Origin: an uncultured Roseobacter sp. | Lineage (GTDB): Bacteria > Pseudomonadota > Alphaproteobacteria > Rhodobacterales > Rhodobacteraceae | Direction: 5' to 3' | DNA: 64,000 nucleotides | Assembly: GCF_947491795.1 (NCBI RefSeq) | Contig: NZ_CANLKW010000001.1 | Location: forward strand, 620,001 to 684,000 | Shown: positions 53,186-62,440 of the stretch, one piece after another | Layout of the letters: every line of letters begins with the position of its first letter | How positions within the stretch are numbered: position 1 is the stretch's first letter | Program-made: the position numbers and the translations under genes | The notes under the pieces: generated by a model | Told to the model about the DNA's origin: nothing | Databases searched by the model: none | What the model saw: only the letters and a program-made list of their open reading frames with translations

Positions 53186-54733
53186 TCAAACCATTTCGGT
53201 CGGCCAACCGGGAATGGGCAAACCCATTTTGCGCGCAGGCTCAGTTTCATACGGTAAAACAAAGCCTTGACGAGACCGTGGAGACGTGGCTGCATTGATC
53301 TCGGCCAACTGTCGCCACTGCTCGACCGTCTGAACCGAAGCGCAGGTCATATCCGCGTTTGCATTTGCCGGAAGCCAGGCCCCCATCACCCTTTGACGCA
53401 GCTGCCGCACCTGTGCCGGATCCGAGATTTCGATACCCATCTCAGTGTCCCAGCGCATACTCCGACCATTCAGATTGGCAGAACTGACCAGTCCTGCCTG
53501 ATCATCAAAAACCGATACTTTCGAGTGCACAAAAATGATTGGCGCACCATGGAGCAGCTGGCGTCCCTGTTCATCGTAACCCGCATCGGTCGGCTGTGCG
53601 GGCGATCCGACAAATAAGCGCTCTCCATAGGAATCGCGCAGCATATCCACCGCTTTGGCCTGCAGAAATTCGCCGAACTGCAGATCGATGCTGTCGTCTT
53701 TCTCGAAAGCTACTTCCAGCGGTGCCCCCGGCAAAATGATCACCAGACCCAGTTCAGGGGCCTGCGCTGCCCGCTCTGCCAGTGCCTCCGCGATCACCGG
53801 GTCACGCATGAACTGGCTTTCCAGATAGATAAGATGCTCGGACCGGCCGATCAGTGCAAGGTGGCGGTCCATGATGCCTGTATCGGTAACGTCCGGAGAC
53901 AGCGACGCGGCGTCGCGCGTGCGCTTCACCGACAGGGTGCGCAAAAGGCCGGGCGGCGAAACAACAGGCCGGTTTCCGGCGCATTCGTCCAGAAAATGAT
54001 CAAGATGTTCCCGCGCGCTGCGGGCCCGCGCGGGATCTGTCAGAATGACCTGCACATCATGCCAGGTCTGCTCCGATTTTCCGCGATGGTCTGGTGTATC
54101 GAGACGGCGCTGGTCCAGGTCAAGACCGCCGATGTACAGCACACGGTCGTCTATAACAGCCATCTTCTGGTGATGGCTTACCGGCATCATCGGCACCATG
54201 ACATCCCGACGCGGTCGAAGCTGTCCGTCCTGGAAAACTGCGAGTTCCCGAAAGAGCGGCATACACCGCCAGGCCTCGTTGTGGATTTCTTCTGCCATTG
54301 CGTTCAGACGCTGGCACGTTCCTGCAATCTGTCCCTGCACGGCCGGACGCAGCATCAGTCTTGGCCCCCACCCCACGCGTGCAGGATGATCGGCTACCAC
54401 AGCTCGCAGAAGACCGCCGTTGTCCGACATCTCAGAGATACCTGCGAAGATACTAAAGGATTTCCAGCTGCCCTGATGCATACCTGCCCGCATGACCGGG
54501 TCAAAATCCGTGAGGGTAATCGAAACCTGAACGCCCTGATCAAGTTTGTGCACCAGCAGATCGACCCACGTGTTACCAATCCTGCGTGCGCGCTCCGACT
54601 GCAGCGGCGTGCGAGGGTCAAAGACGCGAAAACCCGCATCAATGCGGGTCTGCGCGTCCAAAACAGCCTCCTCTAAAGCCGAATAGGCTTCCGCGGCGGT
54701 GATCAGTATCTTCAGATCATTCAGCGGCGCCAT
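53186..54733 (-). CDS. Phospholipase D family protein
   Basis: This 515-residue protein has two HKD catalytic motifs: HHQKMAVIDDRVLYIGGLD and VHSKVSVFDDQAGLVSSANLN. Both are complete, so it should be an active phosphodiesterase or phosphatidyltransferase on membrane lipids. No signal peptide is apparent. It overlaps the AI-2E-type permease gene by 17 bp and is probably co-expressed with it. The context suggests envelope adaptation during stress. Confidence 0.88.
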   Translation of the reverse strand: MAPLNDLKILITAAEAYSALEEAVLDAQTRIDAGFRVFDPRTPLQSERARRIGNTWVDLLVHKLDQGVQVSITLTDFDPVMRAGMHQGSWKSFSIFAGISEMSDNGGLLRAVVADHPARVGWGPRLMLRPAVQGQIAGTCQRLNAMAEEIHNEAWRCMPLFRELAVFQDGQLRPRRDVMVPMMPVSHHQKMAVIDDRVLYIGGLDLDQRRLDTPDHRGKSEQTWHDVQVILTDPARARSAREHLDHFLDECAGNRPVVSPPGLLRTLSVKRTRDAASLSPDVTDTGIMDRHLALIGRSEHLIYLESQFMRDPVIAEALAERAAQAPELGLVIILPGAPLEVAFEKDDSIDLQFGEFLQAKAVDMLRDSYGERLFVGSPAQPTDAGYDEQGRQLLHGAPIIFVHSKVSVFDDQAGLVSSANLNGRSMRWDTEMGIEISDPAQVRQLRQRVMGAWLPANANADMTCASVQTVEQWRQLAEINAATSPRSRQGFVLPYETEPARKMGLPIPGWPTEMV

Positions 54734-55829
54734 GTACGCCCTCCAGTCGGATCAGGTCCGCCGAGCGACTGTCCGGGGTAGCTTGCTGCGCAGCCTGCTC
54801 CGCTCCGGTTTCCAGCGCCTTGCTGATCTGACGCAACCAAACCAGCAGAGGAATGGCGATCAGTCCGCCCAGTGGCCCCCAGACCCATACCCAGAACACG
54901 AGTGACAGAAAAATCAGCAGCGGATTTACTTTCATATGGCGGCCCACCAGGCTCGGGGTGACGAACTGGCCTTCTGTCATATTCATCATCATGTAAAACA
55001 GCGGCGGCGCAAAACTCATAGGGCCGTCAAAGACGATCAACCCGCCAGCCAGCAGCATCAGCGCAAAGGCGATAGGCCCCAGATAGAGAACGAAGTTGAC
55101 CAGAAAAGCACCCAGTCCCCAATAGACAGGGTTGGGCATCCCCAGCGCTGACAGCATCAGCGCTACCAGGGCGCCGAAGCATGCATTAATAGCGGTGATG
55201 CTCAGGAAGTACCGCGAGACCTCACGCTCAGCGCGGTACAGCGCGATCCCGGTAAGCGCGCCGGTGCCGCGTTCGACAAACCGGTAAAGGTCCCGGCGTG
55301 TCAGCAGGAAAAAATACAATACGCCGACAAAGATCATGATCTGTGCGGCCACAGAAGGGATGTAAGCAAGGACGTCGCGCGTACCCGGCACGGAAACGCC
55401 AGCGCTTTCCTGGTTCTCGCTTCCTCCGCCAGGATCGAGGGTCTGTGCGACCTGCTCCTGGACAGTGTCAACGCTTTGCATCGTGCTCTTGAGACCGCTG
55501 AAAGCTTCCTGCACCTCGTACCACAGAACCGGTACGCGCAGGATGAACTCCGCCACAACCGGATAAAACAGCAGCACACCGGTCGCGATAACAGACAGTA
55601 CGATCACCAGAACGGCCAACGCCCCAACCACAGGCGGCGCACCGGCCCTGCCGAACGCATCGGCCATCGGCGCAAATACAATGCCTGCAGTGAAGGCGAT
55701 GATCAGGGGCAGAAAGACCGGTGTGCCGGATTGCAACAACCAGACGGTCGCCGCTGCGGCGATCAGGTACAGGGCAAACTTCAGCCCGGGTGGTGTCGCG
55801 GTCATCCGTATTCTGGCAGGCTCGGTCAA
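54717..55829 (-). CDS. AI-2E family permease
   Basis: This 370-residue protein has about eight membrane segments, with the family blocks LPLIIAFTAGIVFAPMADAF and GLGAFLVNFVLYLGPIAFALML, and the C-terminal GPLGGLIAIPLLVW. AI-2E proteins include sodium/proton antiporters and autoinducer-2 exporters. Upstream lies the terminator of the PLDc_N gene, so its own promoter or read-through drives it. Confidence 0.87.
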   Translation of the reverse strand: MTEPARIRMTATPPGLKFALYLIAAAATVWLLQSGTPVFLPLIIAFTAGIVFAPMADAFGRAGAPPVVGALAVLVIVLSVIATGVLLFYPVVAEFILRVPVLWYEVQEAFSGLKSTMQSVDTVQEQVAQTLDPGGGSENQESAGVSVPGTRDVLAYIPSVAAQIMIFVGVLYFFLLTRRDLYRFVERGTGALTGIALYRAEREVSRYFLSITAINACFGALVALMLSALGMPNPVYWGLGAFLVNFVLYLGPIAFALMLLAGGLIVFDGPMSFAPPLFYMMMNMTEGQFVTPSLVGRHMKVNPLLIFLSLVFWVWVWGPLGGLIAIPLLVWLRQISKALETGAEQAAQQATPDSRSADLIRLEGVHGAAE

Positions 55830-55851
55830 GGGTGCTCTCCCCGGTCAAATA

Positions 55852-55878
55852 AACACCGGCGCCGAATGCGCCGGTGTT
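55852..55878 (-). terminator. Rho-independent terminator after the PLDc_N gene
   Basis: A perfect 11-bp stem (AACACCGGCGC) around a 5-nt loop with an A/T-rich tail (TATTT) on the minus strand. Confidence 0.75.
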
Positions 55879-55899
55879 GATGTCATTGTGAGGGGTGCG

Positions 55900-56088
55900 T
55901 CACGCAGTGGCGTGGGCCGAACCGCGCGGGCCAGCGAAGAACCAGATAATGAACCCGATGACTGGCAGCACCAGAATGAGGAGTGTCCAAACCAGTTTTG
56001 CACCAAGCGAGACGCCGCTCGTCCATGTCTTCACCAGTGCATAAATGTTCAGGACGAGTACAATAAGTCCAACAATACCATATTCCAT
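55900..56088 (-). CDS. Small PLDc_N-domain membrane protein
   Basis: This 62-residue protein is essentially two membrane helices (IVGLIVLVLNIYALVK and LVWTLLILVLPVIGFIIWFFAGP), the PLDc_N pattern of the N-terminal phospholipase D membrane domain without the enzyme. It is driven by an exact EcfG promoter and ends in a strong terminator, so it is a monocistronic stress gene. Confidence 0.82.
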   Translation of the reverse strand: MEYGIVGLIVLVLNIYALVKTWTSGVSLGAKLVWTLLILVLPVIGFIIWFFAGPRGSAHATA

Positions 56089-56124
56089 TTTCTTTCTCCT
56101 TGTTTGGTTGAAAGTCGGGATGTC

Positions 56125-56150
56125 AACGTTCCCTGATCCATAGAAGTTCC
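56125..56150 (-). promoter_or_regulatory. EcfG-type promoter of the PLDc_N gene
   Basis: Minus strand GGAAC (56150-56146), 17 bp, CGTT (56128-56125). Confidence 0.8.
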
Positions 56151-56173
56151 GAAATTAAAAAATTAAATAATTC

Positions 56174-56199
56174 GGAACCCGTTCGGTTCTGTTCCCGTT
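56174..56199 (+). promoter_or_regulatory. EcfG-type promoter of the small acidic protein gene
   Basis: GGAAC (56174-56178), 17 bp, CGTT (56196-56199). Divergent to the PLDc_N promoter; the region between is AT-rich. Confidence 0.8.
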
Positions 56200-56230
56200 G
56201 TCCCGCCAGCAACAAGCAAAGGAGATCACT

Positions 56231-56485
56231 ATGAGACCCGGACTTATTATTGCATCTGTCGCTGCCGTTCTCGCCATCGCATTTGGCGTCTTTATGGTGG
56301 ACATTGATCAGACCGAAGAGGCCTCCATGCCGGATGTAGACATCTCAGTGGAAGGCGGTAACCTGCCCGAGTTCGAGGCAGAAACCGGTGACATCGAAGT
56401 GGGTACAACAACGATTGAGACGACCGTTCCGACGATCGACATTGTAAGCCCCGAAGAGGACAACCGCACCGCTTCCAATGACTGA
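56231..56485 (+). CDS. Small anchored acidic protein
   Basis: This is an 84-residue protein with an N-terminal membrane or signal-anchor helix (LIIASVAAVLAIAFGVFM). The following part is strongly acidic with Asp/Glu/Val/Thr repeats (for example DVDISVEGG, GDIEVGTTTIETTVPTIDIV). No known function. ATG 56231 follows a GGAGAT site. It is under an EcfG promoter, so likely an envelope stress protein. Confidence 0.75.
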   Translation: MRPGLIIASVAAVLAIAFGVFMVDIDQTEEASMPDVDISVEGGNLPEFEAETGDIEVGTTTIETTVPTIDIVSPEEDNRTASND

Positions 56486-56615
56486 AGCGGAGGTGTGACG
56501 CGCCCCTTTGCGGACGCAAACCAGTTGCAGAACCCGTCGCAGCATTGCGGCGGGTTCTGTGCCGAAAGAGGCTGCGGTGAACCGTCGCAACAGCCCCCGG
56601 GAGTGTATGAGAGAC

Positions 56616-56640
56616 GGAACCAGCGCAAGTGCTGTGCATT
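56616..56640 (+). promoter_or_regulatory. Possible EcfG-type promoter of the Crp/Fnr gene (one mismatch)
   Basis: GGAAC (56616-56620), 16 bp, CATT. The same CATT variant appears upstream of trkH. Confidence 0.35.
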
Positions 56641-56666
56641 GATAACCAGAGTTCAAAGGAGTTGTT

Positions 56667-57395
56667 ATGACGACCAGTTGCGAAAAATGCCCGCTGCGGA
56701 AAATCGATTTCTTCGATGATATGACCAAGGATGAGGTTGAAAAGACACAGCGGTTCAAGGCAGGTGAACTTACTGTTGACGCTGGCACACCGATCCTGAT
56801 GGAAGGATCCAACGCACCTCAGGTCTACACTGCTCTGCGTGGCATGGGTCTTCGCTACAAGCTGCTGCCCGATGGCAACCGCCAGGTGATTAACTTCATT
56901 TTCCCGGGCGACTTTATCGGCCTTCAGGCAGGCATGATGGGTGAAATGGGTCACTCGGTCGAAGCCACGACGAACATGACCCTGTGTGTTTTCGACCGGT
57001 CGGATTTTTTCGAGTTTTTCAAATCGTCTTCCGACCGCGCGTTTGACATCACATGGATCGCGGCAACCGAAGAGCATTTCCTCGGTGACAGCCTGACCAA
57101 CATCGGCCAGCGCGATGCTATTTCCTCGGTTGCATGGGCACTGGTCATGCTGTTCCGGCGCGCCGATGCACTGAATATGGTGCACAATGACGAAATGCCC
57201 CTGCCCTTCAAGCAACAGGATCTGGCAGATGCGCTGGGTCTTTCACTCGTGCACACTAACAAAACGCTCGCACGGTTGCGCAGCCGCCAGCTCGCAGCCT
57301 GGGCAGACGGTAAGCTGACCGTGCATGATCTTGGCGAGCTGGCACAGGTCGCAGGGATAGAACTGGAAGAGATGAAAAAGCGCCCGCTTATCTGA
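56667..57395 (+). CDS. Crp/Fnr-family transcriptional regulator
   Basis: This 242-residue regulator has a cyclic-nucleotide-binding-like beta-barrel (APQVYTALRGMGLRYKLLPDGNRQVINFIFPGDFIG) and a C-terminal winged HTH (PFKQQDLADALGLSLVHTNKTLARLR). An N-terminal Cys pair (SCEKCPLR) is close to the usual Fnr position but lacks further cluster cysteines. It is followed by an MscS channel 23 bp later. It may extend the stress cascade. Confidence 0.85.
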   Translation: MTTSCEKCPLRKIDFFDDMTKDEVEKTQRFKAGELTVDAGTPILMEGSNAPQVYTALRGMGLRYKLLPDGNRQVINFIFPGDFIGLQAGMMGEMGHSVEATTNMTLCVFDRSDFFEFFKSSSDRAFDITWIAATEEHFLGDSLTNIGQRDAISSVAWALVMLFRRADALNMVHNDEMPLPFKQQDLADALGLSLVHTNKTLARLRSRQLAAWADGKLTVHDLGELAQVAGIELEEMKKRPLI

Positions 57396-57418
57396 GCCGC
57401 GCGCTGAGGGAGACACTG

Positions 57419-58285
57419 ATGTCATTCGCAGCCATCAACGACATTCTGACAGGCCAGCTGACCGGATACTGGCAGGGGCTGATCGAGGCTTTACCGAAAG
57501 TGGCGGCCGCGGGCCTGTTGCTGCTGGTGACCTGGGGCGTTGTATCCCTGTCGCGGGCTGTGATCCGCCGGCTTGGCCGGCGTTTCCGGTTGCGGCGCAA
57601 CCTCACCGACGTGCTCTCGCTGCTGGCAGGCACGGGCCTTTGGCTGATGGGTATTCTGATCGCGCTTGCAGTCGTCTTCCCGACAATCACCCCGGCAAGG
57701 GCGCTGACCACGCTGGGCCTTGGATCCGTAGCCATCGGCTTTGCTTTCAAGGATACTTTCGAGAATTTTCTGGCCGGTATTCTGATCCTGTTGCGCGAGC
57801 CATTTGCCATCGGCGATCATGTCGAATGTGACGGTATAGAAGGCCAGATCGAAGAGATCACTATCCGTGACAGTCATGTTCGCCAGACAGACGGACAGCT
57901 GGTGGTGGTACCCAACCATCTGCTCTTTCAGCAGCCCGTTACTGTGCGAACGGACCGCGATCTGCGGCGTACCACAATTATCTGTGGCGTGGCTTACGGC
58001 GAAGACGTCGACAAAGCGCGCGCCGTCATCGAAAAGGCGGTGCAACAGGTGGATACGGTGCGTGATGACGTCAAAGATGTGCAGGTGTTTGCCCGTGAAT
58101 TCGGCGCATCATCCATTGATTTCGAAGTCACATGGTGGACCGGTTCGCAACCGCTCGACATCCGGGCCTCGCGCGATCAGGTGATCGGTGCAGTCAAACG
58201 CGCACTCGACGATGCAGGCATCGAAATTCCTTTCCCCTACCGCACTCTCACTTTCAGCGAACCGCTGACCATACGCCATGAATAG
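57419..58285 (+). CDS. Small MscS-family mechanosensitive channel
   Basis: This 288-residue channel has three N-terminal membrane helices and the pore/beta domain (LGLGSVAIGFAFKDTFENFLAGILILLREPFAIGDHVE). It is close in size to E. coli MscS and has no BON domain, unlike the channel at 32118. It is likely co-transcribed with the Crp/Fnr gene. Confidence 0.9.
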   Translation: MSFAAINDILTGQLTGYWQGLIEALPKVAAAGLLLLVTWGVVSLSRAVIRRLGRRFRLRRNLTDVLSLLAGTGLWLMGILIALAVVFPTITPARALTTLGLGSVAIGFAFKDTFENFLAGILILLREPFAIGDHVECDGIEGQIEEITIRDSHVRQTDGQLVVVPNHLLFQQPVTVRTDRDLRRTTIICGVAYGEDVDKARAVIEKAVQQVDTVRDDVKDVQVFAREFGASSIDFEVTWWTGSQPLDIRASRDQVIGAVKRALDDAGIEIPFPYRTLTFSEPLTIRHE

Positions 58286-58350
58286 CCCAAACCCGTGGAA
58301 CTGGGATCCGTCACAGATCAAGTGATGGAAAATTTATTGGAAATTGCAGA

Positions 58351-58361
58351 GGCTCTGTTGC
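58351..58361 (+). repeat. Left terminal repeat of an IS6-family element
   Basis: GGCTCTGTTGC matches the terminal inverted repeat type of IS6/IS26 elements (GGCxCTGTTGC). No matching right end is found in the window. Confidence 0.6.
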
Positions 58362-58412
58362 GTTAACTCTTCTGAAGCGCGACGTCACAATGATAAAGAC
58401 AGGGGGAGCCAC

Positions 58413-58761
58413 ATGCCGCGCTAAGACCGGTTCAAACACCATCGATTTCCCAAAGACGTGATCTGTCTGGCAGTCCGCTGGCACTGCCGATACCCGTTAT
58501 CTTAATGAGTTATGAGGGATCATTTGACCGAACGCGGGATCACGGGTGATGCGGCGGCAATCTACCGGTTGGTGCATAAGATTGGACCTGAGATTCGCAA
58601 GCGCGTCTACAGTCAGCATCGCTCAAGGCGCGGGCCGCTATGGCATGTGGATCAAACCTAAATAAGAGTGAACAGCCGATGGTGCTGTTTGCGGCGGGCG
58701 GTCGATCAAAACGACCAGCTGATTGATTTTCGGCTCACGGCTCGGAGAAATGCCAGCGGGA
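58413..58761 (+). pseudogene. IS6-family transposase, degraded
   Basis: One frame with several internal stops reads RFKHHRFPKDVICLAVRWHCRYPLS, then LTERGITGDAAAIYRLVHKIGPEIRKR, WHVDQT and [22 protein letters not shown]. These are IS6 transposase blocks including the first catalytic Asp region (WHVDQT). Stops occur at codon 4, after YPLS and after DQT. The 3' half is missing and the sequence switches to an IS3-type fragment at about 58762. Confidence 0.82.
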
Positions 58762-59076
58762 AAAGACCTGCGTGCGCCTGGCAAGCCCATGCAGAACGCC
58801 TTTTTCGCGTCATTCAATGGCAGGCTCAGGGACGAATGCTTGAATGAACACATCTTCGACAACCTCGCCCAGGCGCGGAAGATCATCGAAACCTGGAGGA
58901 TGGATTGTGACACAGAACGACCGCGTACTTAGCTTGGCGGACTGGCTCCATCCGTCTACGCCAATCTCTACCGCACTACCCGACCTGCCTCGCTTGAGCT
59001 CCGCAAAGGTTCCGCTCAGCAGGCCTTGACCGCAACCATATCAATAGAAAGAACCATGAACGGATTCTACACCTGA
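58762..59076 (+). pseudogene. IS3-family transposase (orfB) 3' fragment
   Basis: From [20 protein letters not shown] through [19 protein letters not shown] to DTERPRT it is the C-terminal part of an IS3 orfB integrase domain, including the last catalytic Glu (RLRDEC). A stop follows PRT; the frame can be followed as LGGLAPSVYANLYR to a stop at 59076. It directly abuts the IS6 fragment, marking a fused scar. Confidence 0.8.
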
Positions 59077-59471
59077 ACGGCCCGGATCTAGGGGCTGGGT
59101 CAATGAAGTTTTCAAGGGTGGCGATTGCGTAGTTATTCCAAGTAACATTTTCTGGATTATGCTTCGGAAACGACTTGGGCGACCGATGGTTTTCGAGGAA
59201 ATTTATTGCATCACCAACTGAATACTCCTGGTCGCACGATCAATGTAATCAACGTAGAACCGCCAGAACTTGGTATGGCTCAAATTGGTAGGTAAAGGCT
59301 CATATCAGACCTCGGAGGCAGCGCGGCAATCATGATCACGTGGCGCCAAGGATCTTCAAGCATGGCCCGAAGCCGACTTCCAAACCAAGGCCCTGATGCT
59401 GTGGTGCGGCCTTCAGAGGCAGCACTCGTTGCGCTTGCAAACAAAGGGAAGCCGAAGAACAGATCGCGGAG
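59077..59471. other. Intergenic, possible coding remnant on the minus strand
   Basis: A minus-strand frame in 59090-59240 reads like a fragment (EYSVGDAINFLENHRSP and PENVTWNNYAIATLENF) but has no clear start, is disrupted and was not assigned to a family. Nothing else is apparent in this stretch. Confidence 0.35.
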
Positions 59472-59966
59472 TTAGCCGGCTTCATTCAAGTGCAGGTCTT
59501 TCTCAAACCTCCACACTTCAAGGTGAAACGGCCCTGAAGAGGTGTCTAACTCCACAATTGTCCTGCCCGTATTGATCCAACCAGACTTTTCATAGAACCG
59601 ACCAGCCCTTTCATTTCCGACGGCACATGCGAGCCAGGCCGTCGCGTAACCATTTGCCCGAACGCGGTTCTCTGCTTCATTGATCAGGGCCTGGGCGACG
59701 CCAGTGCCACGCGCGTCAGGCGAGACGTACATCTGGTACAGCTCGTCTTGTTTAACCATGCAGAAACCCAGCACCGTCGTTCCATCAATTGCTACGGCTG
59801 TGCCACCAACATTCTCCAACGCCCGCTCTGTAAAGCTCTGCCTGTTACGCAGCTTCGCTAACTGAGGCGGCACAATATTCGCATGAGCTTCTTGCCAACC
59901 AGTCTCCCAGATCGCGGATATCTGTTTGACGAAGCCGTTCGTCGCAGGAACGATCCGGTAATCCAT
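59472..59966 (-). CDS. GNAT family N-acetyltransferase
   Basis: This 164-residue acetyltransferase has the acetyl-CoA loop DARGTGVAQALINEAENRV and the fold-specific strand CMVKQDELYQMYVSP, then GNERAGRFYEKSGW. The substrate is unknown. It opens the region after the IS scar and is on the same strand as the WGR and WYL genes. Confidence 0.87.
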   Translation of the reverse strand: MDYRIVPATNGFVKQISAIWETGWQEAHANIVPPQLAKLRNRQSFTERALENVGGTAVAIDGTTVLGFCMVKQDELYQMYVSPDARGTGVAQALINEAENRVRANGYATAWLACAVGNERAGRFYEKSGWINTGRTIVELDTSSGPFHLEVWRFEKDLHLNEAG

Positions 59967-60169
59967 TGCGGTAAGCTATTTTCTCCACGTCATTTACACA
60001 ACTGAAAAAAGGTTCTGAGTTGACCCAGGAGACTGACCGGCAGCAGACATCAGCCACGTCTGGACTATGCTTGAGAACGGCCCATTCCGGACCTTGGAGC
60101 GGCCTTCAGGTTGCTGCGGCCGCAGCCCGCTTAGCGGTCATTCGCCGCGAATTCATGAATCACGCGTCG

Positions 60170-60424
60170 TCAGCGCCCATGGCTTTCTGACGCGGTCAGT
60201 TTGATCAGGTAGCCGCGCGCCAGCTTCTGTTTGACTAAATCAGAAAGGGCAGTCTCAGCCTCGGTTTGTGTCCGGTACCAATCGTGGCAATGCCGCCCCC
60301 AAGTACCAAAGCGGCCCCACTGTCGGTGGACGCCGTGTTGGCCAAACAGGTCTTTGGTCAGCCCCACGGAATAGAACCGGTTCATATTGAGGGAGGGATC
60401 TATGCGGCACATATCAATTTGCAT
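60170..60424 (-). CDS. WGR-domain protein
   Basis: This is an 84-residue single WGR domain (RIDPSLNMNRFYSVGLTKDLFG; HRQWGRFGTW; DLVKQKLARGYL). WGR domains bind DNA or nucleic-acid ends in PARPs and related bacterial proteins. Its start overlaps the end of the WYL-domain gene by 11 bp, so the two are co-expressed. Stand-alone WGR proteins occur with DNA-repair and defence genes. Confidence 0.82.
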   Translation of the reverse strand: MQIDMCRIDPSLNMNRFYSVGLTKDLFGQHGVHRQWGRFGTWGRHCHDWYRTQTEAETALSDLVKQKLARGYLIKLTASESHGR

Positions 60425-61232
60425 CGATCTCCTCCTCGCTCATCGGAATATAGTCGATAGAGACCCGTTCTAGACGAGGCTCTTTTTGCTCAAGACCCCA
60501 TCGGCGTTTCGTGTAGAACTCAAGTGCTTTCCGGGTTCTGGCCTCAAGCACGTCTGAGGTGAACCCAAATTCAATGCGGACAACGCGTTGCTGCGCCTCA
60601 GTCAATCTTGAATGCGGTTTGAGTTTCAGGATGGCCCAGGTGAACCAATCGTCATCTCGGGGTACCGCACCAGCTGGCTTGGTTTTTGCGAACGACTGAT
60701 CAGGGTCAATGCGAGCAGGATGGAAGTCACGGAAACCCTTACGTTCAAAACACCAGGCTCGTACGTGAAGCCTAACGCCATCAGAAGCGAACCGAACAGG
60801 AGCAATCCAGCGAGTCATCGGTTCTGGATCTCGCATCGATTGATAAACGATCCTTGTTGCCTCTTTCGCCCTAAAGGCACGGTAGAGCGGCCGTAAGACG
60901 CGCAGGTCCTGAATTCGTTGCAAATCTGGCAATCTATCGAATGCGGGAGATGGTGTGCCGACTAAGAGTTGCTCCAGCTCCATCGAAGACGACTTACCAG
61001 TGAGCCGTTCAAAGCTGTGATCGGCAAGGTATTGGCGCGACGACGCATCATAGTGCAGCGCGTCTGTTGGCGCTTCGGCGAGGTAAGTCCGAAAATCGAG
61101 AGCGGCCTGCGCATTCGAAATACCAAAACGCTTGATCAAGGAAGCACGCGTCGCTGCACCGTCCCAGAAAAACAGTCTGTCGAGGTATTCTAGGCGCGCA
61201 CGCTGGGCATGTTTGAGGTCGTCGAAGGGCAT
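60414..61232 (-). CDS. WYL-domain transcriptional regulator, CapW/BrxR-like
   Basis: A protein of about 272 residues from ATG 61232 (MPFDDLKHAQR); an in-frame ATG at 61268 is also possible. It has an N-terminal winged HTH (RLEYLDRLFFWDGAATRASLIKRFGISNAQAALDFRTY) and a WYL-type domain with the block VRLHVRAWCFERKGFRDF, where many family members have WYL. A C-terminal extension follows, as in CapW/BrxR regulators that control phage-defence systems. It is divergent from sbcD, so it may sense DNA damage products and control sbcDC. Confidence 0.78.
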   Translation of the reverse strand: MPFDDLKHAQRARLEYLDRLFFWDGAATRASLIKRFGISNAQAALDFRTYLAEAPTDALHYDASSRQYLADHSFERLTGKSSSMELEQLLVGTPSPAFDRLPDLQRIQDLRVLRPLYRAFRAKEATRIVYQSMRDPEPMTRWIAPVRFASDGVRLHVRAWCFERKGFRDFHPARIDPDQSFAKTKPAGAVPRDDDWFTWAILKLKPHSRLTEAQQRVVRIEFGFTSDVLEARTRKALEFYTKRRWGLEQKEPRLERVSIDYIPMSEEEIDAN

Positions 61233-61303
61233 GGGGGAAGGATATCTTGACTCTCTACCGTTGTCCATATAGTTTTTACATGTATAATAATTGATGGTGC
61301 GTC

Positions 61304-62440
61304 ATGAGAATACTTCATACTGCAGATCTGCACCTAGGGCGTCAGTTCATGGGGTTGAGCCTCGAGGAGGATCATGAAGCCATCCTAGGCCAGATTCTCG
61401 AGACGCTTTTGGCAGAACGGGCCGAAGTTCTTGTGATTGCAGGGGACGTTTTTGATCGTGCTTCGCCGCCCAATTCGTCAATCCGGCAGTTCAACCACTT
61501 CCTCAAGCGCGTGGCAGAGGAGACCGAAGCCGCCGTAGTGATGATTGCGGGAAACCACGATTCCGGTGACCGGATCGAGGCAATGTCTGTCTTCTCCACC
61601 GCGTCGAGGGTGCTGGTGCGCGGAATCGCCGACGCGGTCGAGACTCCGCTTTTGCTGAGTGACGAACATGGCGAGATCGCCTTTTCTGCGCTGCCCTTTT
61701 CCTATGAATACGCAGCGCGGGAAGTGTTCGGGGATGAGGGTATCAGCACACCAGCAGATGTCGTCGCGGCCCAGATCTCCGCAGCGAGGGGTCAGGTGCC
61801 CGAAGGAGCGCGTTGGGTCGTAGTGGCTCATGCCTTCGTTGCAGGCGGCGCGGTCGGTGAGACCGAGCGCGCCCTGACACGGGTCGGCGGGATCGAAACT
61901 GTGCCCTCTGATGTCTTCGACGGGGCGGACTATGTAGCACTGGGGCATTTGCACAAGCCGCAGGAAGTAGGCGCAAGCCATATTCGGTATTCCGGCGCAC
62001 CGCTCGCGTTTGGTTTTGACGAGGCGGGAAGTGAAAAATCCATGACTATCGTCGATCTCAAAGTTGACGGGGTCGAGATCCGTACCGTAGCGTTCCGTCC
62101 GATCCGGCAAGTGCGCTCGCTGACCGGAGCATTCTCGGATCTTCTGGCAGGAACGCCGTCTGAAGACTTCATCCAGGCCAATCTGACGGATGAAAACCCT
62201 CTGATTGATCCGATGAAACGGTTGCGCGCGACCTACCCCAATGCCTGCCATCTGGCCTACGACCGTCAGGCACGCGCTCCGGAGACAAAGGCGCTCGGCA
62301 ACGGACGGGCCGCAGTCACGCCGATCGAGATGGTCGGCAACTTCATGAAGGTTGTGCGCGGCCGAGAACCAAATGCCTCCGAAGTCGCGATCGTAGCAGA
62401 CAAGCTCCACGTGGTAGCCTCCGGGGAGGAGCAGACATGA
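61304..62440 (+). CDS. sbcD: SbcD/Mre11-type nuclease
   Basis: This 378-residue metallophosphoesterase has all the family blocks: HTADLHLGR, AGDVFDRASPP, AGNHDSGDR, VVAHAFVAGG and GHLHKPQ. It forms the nuclease half of SbcCD, which cleaves hairpins and blocked ends. It overlaps sbcC by 4 bp. It is divergent from the WYL gene (71-bp gap). Confidence 0.93.
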   Translation: MRILHTADLHLGRQFMGLSLEEDHEAILGQILETLLAERAEVLVIAGDVFDRASPPNSSIRQFNHFLKRVAEETEAAVVMIAGNHDSGDRIEAMSVFSTASRVLVRGIADAVETPLLLSDEHGEIAFSALPFSYEYAAREVFGDEGISTPADVVAAQISAARGQVPEGARWVVVAHAFVAGGAVGETERALTRVGGIETVPSDVFDGADYVALGHLHKPQEVGASHIRYSGAPLAFGFDEAGSEKSMTIVDLKVDGVEIRTVAFRPIRQVRSLTGAFSDLLAGTPSEDFIQANLTDENPLIDPMKRLRATYPNACHLAYDRQARAPETKALGNGRAAVTPIEMVGNFMKVVRGREPNASEVAIVADKLHVVASGEEQT

